This document shows positions 41,472-52,659 of a DNA stretch of 64,000 nt, piece by piece (the first letter of the stretch is position 1; the number at the start of each line of letters is the position of its first letter). A program made the position numbers and the translations under genes. The notes below the pieces were generated by a model, which was not told the origin of the DNA, searched no databases, and saw only the letters and a program-made list of their open reading frames with translations. Source of the stretch: Mycoemilia scoparia (Eukaryota; Kickxellomycota; Kickxellomycetes; Kickxellales; Kickxellaceae). The stretch covers positions 58,238 through 122,237 of the forward strand of contig JANBPU010000032.1 of assembly GCA_027575805.1 (NCBI GenBank), read 5' to 3'.

Positions 41472-44400
41472 ATGGCTATAAAACATACGACCTCGATAAG
41501 GGAGACAAGACCAGTCCGCAATAAAGCGACGCCGTCAATATCCATCGACTCATTTTCACGACCAAACTTTAGTCCTGAGCAATGTGAGTTGTTGCATTTC
41601 ATGTATTGAGCATCAGGAGCTGTTGCTATAAATGCAGGCATAGCTTCTGCGCCAATGGTATTGTAAATACTTAACTACCGGGTTACTGAAATATTGGGGA
41701 TCGACTATGTCTTATATTTGCCTATATTAGATCTTGAAAGTCTTAGAGTAAAGTCAGCTGGCGAGAATATACCTACAATTCATGCTGCTCTTCAAAATGC
41801 CAAAAAGACGAACTCTAGGGGCTGGCAAAAAGCATTGTACACAAACTATGACTCATTCATTGCCATATCAAAAGAAGTTTCTATGGTAAGGCTATTGTTT
41901 ATGCTAATGGCGTGCTGGCGACTATGTAAGACAGTATTAAACATGACTTTTGGTTTCATTGGAAGATTGAACAAGACATGGGAATTATGCAGGAATATTT
42001 GGTTGCTACCGACGAAGTATGTAGTGATCTATTGGAGCAAGAGCATGGGCAACAAGAAGTCGATGGTAAGTGGCATTATAAAAAGATAGGTTCATTTATA
42101 TGGTTTGGATCATAGCTACTTTTTGCACATTGAAAAAGATAGATAGACAAATTCATTGATAAGTATCAATTGAAACTTTACAGAAAACCCCGTGAGCCGT
42201 ACAGCTCGCAGACGCACGGTTAGAATGTCTACATTCTACGAACAGAATAATGCAGAGCAGGTCAATAAGCTTATTAATAAGATTGAGCGTGCTAGGGTAA
42301 GTTTGAGCTTACAACAACTTCATTATTATTCAAGTATTGGTGAACATGCTCCTATATTATTCTGTATTTGATTATGTGATATTGAACTTTTAGAAATTAC
42401 TGCCATTTTCGGCCAACCGTTATATAATGGGATATTTTGACAATGTATACGAGCTGAGTCCTTCAAACCAGCAGGCTCGTCAGCATGCGCATTTGACTAT
42501 TTTCAACGACGTGATCCTGATTGCATTCTATCGACGCAGATCCAGAAGCGCTGCCCCTCTGTTGATAGCAGAAAAGTGCTTTAGCATCAAGGACACCATA
42601 GTGGAGCATGTCAATTCCACTCAGAGTAAGCAATTTTTTAACTGTGTTTATTCAAACTGTTTTGTTTATATTATGCGCTGATGTTCATATCATACTTGCA
42701 TCATAGAATCGCGTTTTATATTTAAGCTTTCTTGCAATAGCGAGACGCTTTGGTTTGCACTTCCTTCCATTGACAAAATGAGATCGTTTAGCTCAATACT
42801 ATCTTCTGCCCTTAATCAGGGCAATGGCTCTGCTGCTGCTGCTGCATCCAGGAAATACCAGCAAGGTATAGTATATGGATTTCTCATTCACTTGCATGGC
42901 TTTGGATTGTATATGCCAACAAAGCCATAGTTTTGCTAAAACAAAAATTGTCATGGGTGGGTATAGGTCTCCATGATAATACAGATTCAAACCAAAATGA
43001 GACTTCGGAGGACCAAGAAAAGGATCATGAGTTGGAGCTTGAAGTTTCCAAGCTGCTCGATGATCTGGGTGGTTGTGTTGCTTGCAGAGAATATTTGCAT
43101 GCTGTTCAGACAATTGAATCAGGTAATTGTCATGTCAATTAAAATGTTTATATAAACCACATGTTGTTGGAAATCCTTAGGGAACAATGTCTTACTAATC
43201 AACCATTCTCCAAAAATAGTAAAGCGTAAATTGAGAACTTTTTCCAAGCCCAACCAAAAACTCACTGCTGAGTTAGAAAAGGGAAAGTCTGGACTTGTTA
43301 AGCTTATTCTTGCGGATTTATCGTTGCCCTGCGCACCCCACAAACAGATCTCTATGAACATTATGCTTTTGTACAAACTTGGGCATGATAAAGAGGTAAA
43401 CACCATTTATACTGAATCAAAATCAAAATATTTGTCTTTTATTTTCTATCTGACATTGACAACACTCTTTATTTGACTATATAGGCCAAGGAGGCGTTCC
43501 TTAATTCAAGAAGTGCCACGATCAAGCATCGAACAAGGTAGGTTGCTACTGCCATTCATATGTTTTTAATGATATAGTTACTACCGTCATTTTGTATTTA
43601 TATTAAATTTGTTTTGGATTATAGACAACTGAGACTTGAGGGCGACACCCAAATCTATATCAGAGAGCTTTCTGTAGTCTATTTCCGTCTTATTCGTGGC
43701 ACATGCGACTGGTATTCCGACTTTTTCAAGAATGCGAGCATGACATCAGGTGAGGATAAGGTATAATAACAATAATAAACTGGACTCAAGTCTTATGGTT
43801 ATAAATAAGAAACAACTAACAATACTTTTTTATAGGCTTGATCACTTGGGTTCAAAAGGAAATGGGAGATTATGCCATTATTTTCCGCAGGCAGGTTTTC
43901 CATGATCTACAAAGTTTCCAAGTCATAGCGAATTGTATCAAACATGCTTTCCAAGAGGTTGAAATTGTAAGTGAAATTTAAAGATTTCAGAAGATATATT
44001 TGAGCTCGTGTAATAATGCACACAAGGTTAATAATCATAAACCCATCACCATCCTTATATAGCTTGGTCATGCCGGATTGGACTTGAAATTCATGTTGGA
44101 TCAGGAATTCTTTAATGACTTGACTCATAGTATTTATCGCTATGGTGAAAGATGCCTTCATATGTTGACCAAAACCGTTAGTGATGATACATTTGCAATT
44201 GTTAGCAAAATCCCTGTTGATCCACACTCAAAGCTTGCCCAAGTATTTGGAAATCACATCCCGTTAGCAAACTCTGTTATTAAACTCAACGATCTTTTGC
44301 GCGGCTTTGGTGAAGAAGTCAACTACATTGTCAGCGATTCTCTGTATGGGCAGACGGTTATCAGCATATCTTCTGTAATCGAGAATATACTTAAAAACTT

Positions 44401-45157
44401 CCTCAATTCTTTGCGCAAAAGAGATCTTAGTGTCGAACAGGAATTGGCCCTTCTTGTCAACACACAGGCAATCATCAGCTGGGCTATTCCACGATGTGCT
44501 CAGCAGCTTGATAGAATATTCAAAAGAACTGTCACGGACATCCACAACCTTGAGCATAGACTGGAAGGGTTCCCTGCAACTTTACAAGAAGTATTCTGTC
44601 AAAAGCAGGCACAGAAACTGACCCAGAATGTGTACTCTACGCATCTAATCAATTGTAGTCTCAATGGTACCATTGAGGACGATGTCAGACCAAGCGAAGG
44701 AGTTGAGAACCTTCTCAGATCATTGGGAGAGCTTGGTCGAGAGCTAGACAACTGGCCACTGCGCAAACGCATAATACTCGGTGGGATCATTGACCACCTT
44801 TTCTTCATTCTTATTGACGAGAAGTCGTGGGAAAAGGATGGTGCAAAGTTGGAATTCGGATTCGAGGGAGTTCACAAGCTGGTCCTGGACATTCACTTCC
44901 TGCTCAGAGTTTGTGGATCCCTGGTCTCTAAAAGCACAAATGCGCTTGCCAACAAGGTCTGCGAGCGTGCACTGCGTAGCTACTTTAATGGCAGTCTTCG
45001 TCGTGAAGATAAGATGAAGGATCGCGATTGGTATGATAGCCGTGTTTATGCTACTATGGAGATCTTGGGTTACTCGTTCCCAGAGTTTGGTAAAGGCTTT
45101 GAGCACAGGGCCCAAGCAGGCCCAGCCAAGCAAGTTGAGGAGGCAGATAAACCATAA
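41472..45157 (+). CDS. EXO84: EXO84 exocyst complex subunit
   Basis: Twelve exons (41472-41583, 41731-41885, 41966-42065, 42184-42296, 42394-42625, 42707-42865, 42967-43122, 43181-43395, 43485-43537, 43625-43749, 43836-43966, 44063-45157) give 881 codons with every phase consistent. After a short basic N terminus comes PEQYLESLRVKSAGENI, then NYDSFIAISKEVSM-IEQDMGIMQEYL, the exocyst coiled-coil typical of Exo84. A PH domain lies at about 165-290 (FSANRYIMGYFDNVYELSP, LTIFNDVILIAFYR, FIFKLSCNSETLWFALPS). The C-terminal helical bundle region includes LLYKLGHDKEAKEAFLNSRS and DWYSDFFKNASMT. Tethers secretory vesicles at the plasma membrane. All introns are GT-AG. Confidence 0.93.
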
Positions 45158-45387
45158 ACACGTCTCAGCACTATCATATCCTTTTATTTATTATCATAGC
45201 CATATTCCCTGTTGAAGCAATAAACTGCATAGCATAATATTATTGTTGCCACAGTTTGTAAAGGGGGGAGGGTAGTTTCATGAAAAATATTATTGGTATT
45301 TTAACTTAAATATAGTGCACTGCCTGGACATGAAATATATCGCATGGCAAAAGCATTCGAAAGCACGCTAACAAATCCAGACTAGAG

Positions 45388-46563
45388 CTAGGAAATTTCT
45401 AGACGGCGGAGCAACTCCTCTTTTGTAATGTCATCTCTTTCTTTGAAGAGATTGTGGCAGTGGGCGCCATATGGATAGGCATCTTCTGCTTTGCATGTGC
45501 ACCGCTGGGCCATCAAGTCGGGGTGTGGGCAGTGCGAATATCCGATGTGGTTATATCCAACATCTTCAAACCAATGAATCTGAGATTTGGTCAAAAACAA
45601 AGCAGCAGCAATCGAGTGGACTGGGGCATCACCCCACCTCTCGTAGAAGAAGCCGCCGGCCCTGTCGAGGTGCTGGAAGTATGATTCATAAGCTTTAGAG
45701 CGATACAGAGATAGGTCAACAATCTCAAAGTTGGACCAAAAGTGGCACATATTGTAGTCATTATTATCATCAAGGATAAGCGAGGCAAAGCTTTTTTCTG
45801 GAAGGAGATTCTTGTTTTTCTTTATCCACTCTTTTGTTGTTTTCCACAGTGTTTCTACGGTTTCAGACTTTTCTGGGGGCGAAATGATGAATCCATATTT
45901 GTAATCGTTCTCCTTCATCATTTTGAACGGGTCGTAGGGCATATCGCAGTAATAGGAAACATCGGGCTCTATTCTCCAATAAAAATCGAGGCTCTTGAGC
46001 AATGGGTGCTTGTGGATGAACCCGGACTGGAATCTGCACATAAACCTATAGGACAAACTCCCTCCATAGATATAGCGGTTCTTGTTCTCCTCAAGCTTCT
46101 TGGCAACTTTGGATTCCGATACATATGGAGAATACCCCCATGCCTTTTTGTCTAGTAGACCGAAATGGACACGGCTCTTTGTTATTCTTTGCAAGCCGCG
46201 CATGAAACTTGTTGTGAAGGGCTCATCATTCAACAAGATATATGGGTATCCGTACTCTCTGTTGAATCTGTCCTCAATTTGCTGGATTGTCTTGCGAATT
46301 CCGTGATAGTCAGAGTTGCGAACCAGAGCTACCATAGCACTCTTTTCTGTAGGGACGAGCCCTGTCTTATTTCCGTACAGCTCCTGCTGTCTCAAATAAA
46401 ATCCTTTTGGTGGCCATACCAACTGCTTCTGATTGGTATCGAATTCTAGTGAGGGATAAAACATGTGAATGGAGATAAATGTGATAGTTAAAAATACAAG
46501 CCCAGCTGCGACTTTTATCCAGTTCCGTGTCCACATTAATATGGACGGTCTTTGGAACTTCAT
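45388..46563 (-). CDS. Alpha-1,2-mannosyltransferase, GT15 (KRE2/MNT1/KTR family)
   Basis: 391-codon, single-exon type II Golgi protein: short basic cytosolic tail, membrane anchor about residues 15-36 (IKVAAGLVFLTITFISIHMF), stem, then the catalytic domain: AMVALVRNSD, NREYGYPYILLNDEPFT, WGYSPYVSESK, YRFMCRFQSGFIHKHPLL, YWRIEPDVSYYCDMPYDPF, CHFWSNFEIVDL, FYERWGDAPVHSIAAALF, YNHIGYSHCPH and PYGAHCH. These match GT15 enzymes that add alpha-1,2-mannose to O- or N-glycans; the EPDV Glu is the proposed catalytic residue. The frame extends 49 codons upstream, but MKFQRPSILMW gives the right topology, so I start there. Tail-to-tail with EXO84. Confidence 0.92.
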   Translation of the reverse strand: MKFQRPSILMWTRNWIKVAAGLVFLTITFISIHMFYPSLEFDTNQKQLVWPPKGFYLRQQELYGNKTGLVPTEKSAMVALVRNSDYHGIRKTIQQIEDRFNREYGYPYILLNDEPFTTSFMRGLQRITKSRVHFGLLDKKAWGYSPYVSESKVAKKLEENKNRYIYGGSLSYRFMCRFQSGFIHKHPLLKSLDFYWRIEPDVSYYCDMPYDPFKMMKENDYKYGFIISPPEKSETVETLWKTTKEWIKKNKNLLPEKSFASLILDDNNDYNMCHFWSNFEIVDLSLYRSKAYESYFQHLDRAGGFFYERWGDAPVHSIAAALFLTKSQIHWFEDVGYNHIGYSHCPHPDLMAQRCTCKAEDAYPYGAHCHNLFKERDDITKEELLRRLEIS

Positions 46564-47164
46564 TGTGAGAATGTAAAAGCTATTAATATGTAAAAATAGG
46601 GAGCTAATATTTCTATAAAAAGGTAAAGTAGGAAAGGAGAGTGGTAGGGAAAAAGAAGTCCAAAATCGCAACACCATCATTGGTAAACAAGGACTTTTAT
46701 TGTCCATCATACTTTTTTATTTGTGCACTATGCGAAAATGGTGAATAAACAAAAACCAGTTTGGGAGGCCAGAATTTTTTTGGGGAAGCACATAGTTACT
46801 ACACATTCGATAATAGCGATTGGTACTTTCAAAGCTGTTTAGCTAATACCTAGGGGAATACATTAACTAAGAATAAACTACATGTTTGTAAAAAAATACC
46901 CCCCTTTATTACAAGCATTCATTTTAAGGTAAAAAGAGAGCACGCATATTTCCCGGATAATTCCCAAAGAGCTGCAGTTTAAATGCAAGACAAGATAGGA
47001 TTGTCACTTGTTCACCCATGAGTCCAAATGTATTATCTTGATATTATAAGAGTAGTGAAAGTTTTAAACTTAGGTTACTATAAAAACTTAATTTAAGGAT
47101 TCCATAAAATAATACTAAGGTAATATTTAATTCTAATAAAAATGTTACTAATATAGACTAATTA
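46564..47164. other. Intergenic
   Basis: AT-rich; upstream region of the mannosyltransferase and 3' flank of the secreted protein gene. No feature recognised. Confidence 0.5.
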
Positions 47165-48058
47165 CTATTCTTCAAGTAAATATACTCTATCTGCATTTTC
47201 AATGGCCGACTCTGGATCATTCTTTTCTGTTCCATCCTTCAGTTCGACAGCAAGGATCTGAACACGCATATTAGAAGGCGGTGGAGGATCCTGTGCTGCT
47301 TTACCCTGGAGGTCTGCACTGGCATTGTCATCCTGAGCTTCAAGTGACGGTTGTTCTGCCATTCCCTCAGGGAGAACATCAAAGCCATTAGGACCTGTGG
47401 CACCTTCTTCTACAATGACTGGTCCTTGTCCGGCGGCAGTCTCTTCTATAATGACCGGCGCTTGTGCAGCTGCAGGTTGTTCTATAACCTCAGGTGGTGC
47501 CTCAACAATGAAAGGTTCGTCAAAGAAGGGTTGTTTGCCGAAAGGCTCCTCTATGATAGGTTCGATCTCTTTAGCATCTTTAGTCAATTGATCAGTCACG
47601 TTTTTTAGTTCATGTATCAGCTCACTGGTCTCTTTCTCAGCCTCATGCTCTTGAACCTTAGCTTGAGATTCCATGGTAGCTCTTATTTCTGTATCATTTC
47701 CGGTCTCGTTACTCTGGAAAACACCGTCACGTTGATCACTTTTATCTTTGCTTTCAGCAAACTCAGCCTCCTTTTTATTTCCATCTTGAGCACTTTCATA
47801 GTCATGATTTTGGCTGCTGATTTCGCTAGTCTGGGGGCTAGGAATTTTGGGGATTGGAACATCGTCATGGAATTGCTCCCGGGGTACAGATAGACCAGGT
47901 GGTGGTGGCAGCGATGCTACCTCGACTTCTCTAAGTTCTTTGTGAAGACTCGTATTAGGCAGGGTCACACCGACCTCTTTGATGGGAGCTGCCAAACTAC
48001 AGCTTTGCAAGGTTATCAAAAAGATAGCACCTAGAAACAGCACAGATGCTTTGGTCAT
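47165..48058 (-). CDS. Secreted acidic low-complexity protein
   Basis: 297-codon frame with a signal peptide (MTKASVLFLG then AIFLITLQSCSLAAP). The rest is strongly acidic, Glu/Pro/Gln/Ala-rich and probably disordered, with five N-glycosylation sequons (NTS, NET, NDT, NVT, NAS). Residues 181-224 hold a degenerate repeat about 11-12 residues long: EPFIVEAPPE, EVIEQPAAAQA, PVIIEETAAGQG, PVIVEEGATGPN. No family recognised; a cell-wall or extracellular matrix role is possible. No GPI-anchor-like hydrophobic C terminus (ends YLLEE). Confidence 0.7.
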   Translation of the reverse strand: MTKASVLFLGAIFLITLQSCSLAAPIKEVGVTLPNTSLHKELREVEVASLPPPPGLSVPREQFHDDVPIPKIPSPQTSEISSQNHDYESAQDGNKKEAEFAESKDKSDQRDGVFQSNETGNDTEIRATMESQAKVQEHEAEKETSELIHELKNVTDQLTKDAKEIEPIIEEPFGKQPFFDEPFIVEAPPEVIEQPAAAQAPVIIEETAAGQGPVIVEEGATGPNGFDVLPEGMAEQPSLEAQDDNASADLQGKAAQDPPPPSNMRVQILAVELKDGTEKNDPESAIENADRVYLLEE

Positions 48059-49541
48059 TATTTAAGCCTAGGGTTTAACTATACTCCCGTATCAGTCCTT
48101 TTCAGAAATTATGCGATTTAGTTTATCTAAGAGCGTCAGTGAGTTTGCAGAGGGTTAAGAATGATGCCTTAAATACCAAAGTTGGGAGATGTGAGTTACA
48201 AGAACTGTTGTGAGAAAAGGTTTGAAATTGAGAAACGTCTTTTAGTTAGGGGAAGGGGCAGTTAGGAACCTGAGAAGGACTAAAAGTATCTGAATATTGG
48301 GTAATATTATAATACTAGGAAAAAGAATACAGAGAAGAAGTCCGAAACAGACCATAGTAGTGGGGGCAAACTTTAATATAGCCTTCCTACATCGACAGGC
48401 TATTAAGATGCCCTTGTGGATGTTTCCTTTTTGATAGGCCCAAATAGTCTATCTGAAACACAGACCGTATGCCATGGAGAACCCCAAAATTCGCATACCC
48501 CGCGATGTGGATGTAAAACCAAAAAACTTGGAGTCGATGACTGGTTCCAAGACTAGCTATTGTCATGAAACTGACTGCTAATTAATCCCATATGGAGTTC
48601 ACACCTCTTGATTTAGGGATTAAATGGCAGACTCCAATCATTTGTCCGCCTGACTGAATAACAGCCAAATGCGCCTTGTCTTAAGAAAATATAGGGGATC
48701 CGGGTATTGAGCTAAATTTTTGTAAAAAGGCGTGAAATGTCATGATGTAACAATGTTGGCTTGAGTGTTGGCTCTTTTACCACGCTTCACAGCACATTGC
48801 TGATGGATCCAAAGTTGCATAACCAAGATGACAATGCCACACTCAGATGCGCGCACCATGTTGTACAGAACCATCAAAGTTTCCAAAGTACAATCGAGAT
48901 AGAGATTAGGCATTTTTTCACAAAAGCTCTGCAAATACATTCGGCACACCAAGCATAATGGTGGAGTGATCTCTACTTTATAAACTGGTGGTATAAAACG
49001 CAGGCCGCCGATATATGCATCCATCTGCCCCCTGACTCACGTCAAGGAATAAGTCAGAGAAATCAGCCCAGGCTACTCTAGTTTGAACTATTATGTCATT
49101 TTATCAGACATGCATGCATTCTAAAATTCCTTGACGGCATCAGTGCCCGGTGGCCATTATTGAGAAATGATGTTTGTGTAGCCTCCTTGTCAATGGCAGT
49201 AACTATGATGAAATTATATCGTAAACCACAATAAACTTGTGGTATCAAAGTGACAAATGATGCTTTTTCTGTGATATAACCAAAGCTTGTCCCCCTGGGA
49301 GCTGACCAAGGCTTTACAAGACAATGCAGTATACAGCAATGCTTTGGAGGATGGGCATCCGAATGTGTGCAGGCTTAGGCTGAGGCTACTGCAAGACATT
49401 GATAGCGGACATTCGACAAGTATAAATAGGGGATAGGATGGCCTCTTATGTTGGTAGCACTACACCTCTTTCAAAGAGTTATTCACATCATCACTACTCA
49501 TTCCAACAATTCTTCTCTCACAAATAAATAGTCCAAAGACC
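48059..49541. other. Intergenic, 1.5 kb
   Basis: Between divergent genes. The right part holds the TATA box of the NmrA-like gene. A 94-codon minus ORF at 48740-49024 lacks support. Confidence 0.5.
49421..49428 (+). promoter_or_regulatory. TATA box of NmrA-like gene
   Basis: TATAAATA about 120 bp before the ATG at 49542, followed by a pyrimidine-rich leader, the arrangement of a strongly expressed fungal gene. Confidence 0.55.
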
Positions 49542-50597
49542 ATGTTCAGCTCATCCTCTTCTGCTAGCTTCCATCCCAAGGTCCTCATTGTCGGCGGTGA
49601 CGACATGTGCGGGTACTATGCTGCCATGGAGTTCCTCAGGTACAAGAAAAAGGATTCCAAGATGAAGACCGTCCGTGTCGGTTACATGGAAAAGAATTCT
49701 CCCTTCATCAAGGAGCTCAAGGATGAGGGCGCCGAGATGTACGAGTTCGACCTCAGCTCCAAGGAGTCGATCAAGAAGATGTTCGAGGAATGCACTTGCG
49801 CTGTCATCACCCCACCCATCTATACCAAGGAATTCATGCACTGCAAGCGTGTCATCGAATGTGCCAAGGAAAGCAAAGACCTCAAGCACTGCATCTTCAT
49901 GTCGCTTCTCCACTCAGAGAAGCTCGATTCCTGGGAACGCCTTTCTCATGTCCACGAGATGGAGAAGGAATTCCGCTCCCACATGAAGAAGTGGGAGAGA
50001 GGCTATGTTGTTCGTACTACTGTTCCTCTTGAGGGGTTCTTCTTCTTGCGCAGGATGATCCAGGAGAAGCGCGAGATGCCCTGGCCTACTCGCAATGAGA
50101 AAGTTGCTCCATGCAGTCTCAAGGAGGTATCCCGTGTTATCCGCTACCTCATGTTTGGCGAATACTCTCACGACAGCGAAGCCGAGGATTTCAAGGGTCT
50201 CAACCTCAACACCGCAATCGGCGGGGTGGCCGAGCGTGTTGCTGCTGCCGTTGGCATCGTGTCTGACAACGACCATCGTAGCTTCTGCTTGACTGGCATG
50301 CACAAGTTCAGTGGCGAAGAAATGGCCAAGGAGTGCACTCATGCTCTAGGCACTGAGATCCATCTCAAGGAAATGAGCAGCGATGAGTTCGCCAGATGCC
50401 TCATGGATTTGAACGAGCTTCCTCACGAATGCATTAGTGTTCTCAAGGAAATTGCCGAGGTCATCCACAAGGGCGTCTGGGACGACAAGTTCGACGACTT
50501 GCAGTCCCTCCTCAACAAAAAGCCGATGACCATCCAAGATTACTTTGAGGACAACCGCAACGATTTCAAGCCCTCCGTCTCATCTAAGTTTGTCTAA
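49542..50597 (+). CDS. NmrA-like NAD(P)-binding (atypical SDR) protein
   Basis: 351-codon intronless frame. Rossmann start PKVLIVGGDDMCGYYAAMEF, then VRVGYMEKNSPFIKELKDEG and MYEFDLSSKESIKKMFEECT, typical of NmrA/HSCARG-type atypical short-chain dehydrogenases that sense NAD(P) or act as reductases. The dinucleotide motif GxxGxxG reads GGDDMCG, with Asp replacing the central Gly, so cofactor binding may differ. The middle (VVRTTVPLEGFFFLRR) corresponds to the usual 'R..ffmEN' strand. Synonymous sites favour C and G (AAG, GAG, CTC, GTC) much more than in neighbouring genes, which with the TATA box suggests high expression rather than foreign origin. Confidence 0.78.
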   Translation: MFSSSSSASFHPKVLIVGGDDMCGYYAAMEFLRYKKKDSKMKTVRVGYMEKNSPFIKELKDEGAEMYEFDLSSKESIKKMFEECTCAVITPPIYTKEFMHCKRVIECAKESKDLKHCIFMSLLHSEKLDSWERLSHVHEMEKEFRSHMKKWERGYVVRTTVPLEGFFFLRRMIQEKREMPWPTRNEKVAPCSLKEVSRVIRYLMFGEYSHDSEAEDFKGLNLNTAIGGVAERVAAAVGIVSDNDHRSFCLTGMHKFSGEEMAKECTHALGTEIHLKEMSSDEFARCLMDLNELPHECISVLKEIAEVIHKGVWDDKFDDLQSLLNKKPMTIQDYFEDNRNDFKPSVSSKFV

Positions 50598-51417
50598 TTA
50601 TCAGGCACATGGAGGCCGTCTGTTTCCCTCATCTCATCAGCCATACATTAGTGGCCATCCTTGCCTCCACTTTAGCCAATACATTCTACAACATGTGACC
50701 ATCATTATCATCACCATTGCCTTCGCTTTTCAGTGACCACCGCCTTATCTTCTTTCATTTGGGTGGCTTCGTTCATGACATTGCAATATTTTATCACTAT
50801 TAGCTCTCTAGCACATCTTCTATGCAAACATTTCATTTCTTTTGAACAATTGACTTCTTTAGTCATTTGACCAAATAAAGATATTGCAAATATATACAAA
50901 TCACCATATCAATTGCACTAGATAGGCTGTAAACACAGGGTTTACAAAACATCCATATAATTGAAAAGCATGCAGAACCGGCCAATTCATTATTCCAAGT
51001 ATCAACACTAGTGGGAGTGGTAGCTGCTGACAGCAGTAGCATTGCTTTTGTAATTAAGCCGATTGCCTGACCAAGCTATTATTTCTTTATTTTGTGGAGG
51101 CACTGCTGCATTAGCCCAAACAATATCACGGATTTTCTCCACACCTTCAGGAGGAGAATTTCAACTCGCCAAAAAACCTGAGCTGTCCCTGATTCATTCA
51201 TTTTTTAGCCCATGGAATAATGAAAGCGTGGCATATATGTTGCTGCCACACCCATTAGAAATATTTTGGGGCTACAGAGATGCTAATCTTGGAATGCTGA
51301 TACTGGGACTGTGTTCATCTTCTATGTCTGCCAAAACACAAGTACTTGAACTATCAGAGCTTGTATCTTGGCGACGTTCATTTTATCTTACTAATGTACA
51401 TGTTCTATTAGAATATA

Positions 51418-51665
51418 CAGTTGGTCAAAGTCCACAAGGCTTTAGGCAAAATGGGTCCCCGGGAGTTGCATATGAATTGGTTGGTGATTGGAGCAAAATC
51501 TGGGTAATAATTTTTGAAGGGTGAATGATTATAGGCACAATCACAGCCAGATAGATGTCCAGTTTTACTAGTAAACATTGACCTTACAAAAATTATTATT
51601 ATTCATCTGATGAGCTCCCATTTCTGCCTACAATGTGCTTGATCCCAAGTGAAATCTTAGCAATT
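51418..51665 (+). repeat. Repeat family C copy 3, interrupted by an A element
   Basis: Left part 51418-51501 (TTGGTCAAAGTCCACAAGGC, AAAATGGGTCCCCGGGAG, GATTGGAGCAAAATCT) and right part 51605-51665 (GATGAGCTCCCATTTCTGCC, TTGATCCCAAGTGAAATCTT) flank a family A copy. Copies 1 and 2 show the uninterrupted join AAAATCT(A/G)ATGAG. Confidence 0.8.
51502..51604. repeat. Repeat family A copy 10, nested in family C
   Basis: GGGTAATAATTTTTGAAGGG left arm, ATTATAGGCACAATCACAGC, GATGTCCAGTTTTACTAGTA, CCTTACAAAAATTATTATT right arm. Confidence 0.85.
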
Positions 51666-52540
51666 AATCAGGCATTTATATGGCTTGGTCTGAGAATTTG
51701 TGGATAATTCTTGTGTTTGCTATAGCATAGGACAATGAGCATATCCTATAAAAATCTCTAATGTCATCCCCCCTGAAATGTCAAACCAAGTGCAGTATGA
51801 AGATCCCACTACAATACAGTTCAGCATTCCATGTTTACATAAATTGCCTAAAAAATATGTTGCAAATCCGGAACATACTCCAAGGCCAGACGCACATGCA
51901 ATAGGGCAGTAATCATGGAGGCAAGCCATAAACAATTTACATAATGGCGGAGCTGCGTTGCAGGCTACTATATGCATTTTGACCGCTCAAGATGCCATCC
52001 ATGTTTTTAGTGTTAAAGTTAACTCGCACCAGAGACTCGCTACTGCGTAGTTTCAAAACATTCCAACTTGCCGCCACACATAGTATTGAGGCTTCAAAGC
52101 CTCAAGTTCAATGCGGGTTGGCTTGGTGGCCATCAAAGGCATCAAACACATAAACAATCCTGAAAACACTCGAGCTCTCAGGCAGCTAATTGCTTCGCCT
52201 CCTACTGCTCTCTTTCGGACTCTGCGTATGTATTAAAAGACATTGTGGGTGGGTCTGACAGGTCTCCAGAAAAGCAATTAAGAATATTATGGACACTTTG
52301 TCGTTTGGGCATATGGTCTAATGAATAGCTTCTATTGCGAGTGTGGCCATGTGGTTATTGTGTATGGTGCCTCCTGTATAATAGCCACAGCAGTTTTTTC
52401 GAATCCTTAAGGGAAAAGAATCGGCGAGGGAAATTGATTGCATTGTGCTATTTGCTGTTTGGTGGGTGCACTCAAGGATTGAATCTCTAGAGAGCAGCAA
52501 GTCCTCCGGCACCCTCTGATACATTGGGACGGAAGAAAGG

Positions 52541-52548
52541 TATATAAT
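52541..52548 (+). promoter_or_regulatory. TATA box of carbonic anhydrase gene
   Basis: TATATAAT about 120 bp upstream of the ATG at 52660, with a pyrimidine-rich leader. Confidence 0.5.
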
Positions 52549-52659
52549 AGGCGATAAGTTTAGTGAACATCCAGCATTGCAACATATTTATTCTTTACTC
52601 GTTCCTTATTACCCTCACCTATCTAAAGACTGCGATTGATAACGATATAAACTTTAATA

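Larger units (their letters stand above)
50598..52659. other. Intergenic, 2 kb, with nested repeats
   Basis: Contains a family C element interrupted by a family A element (51418-51665). The 153-codon plus ORF at 51063-51524 ends inside these repeats and is rejected. TATA box of the carbonic anhydrase gene near 52541. Confidence 0.55.

Noticed and set aside
44264..45133. Antisense ORFs of 69-129 codons over EXO84
   Set aside because: Shadow frames of a well-supported coding exon.
46564..46710. 49-codon N-terminal extension of the GT15 mannosyltransferase
   Set aside because: Would place a second hydrophobic stretch before the signal anchor; MKFQRPSILMW fits type II topology.
48740..49024. 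94-codon minus-strand ORF
   Set aside because: No family match, random-looking composition, sits upstream of a strongly expressed divergent gene.
51063..51524. 153-codon plus-strand ORF
   Set aside because: Its last third is made of family C and A repeat sequence and the rest has no recognisable similarity.
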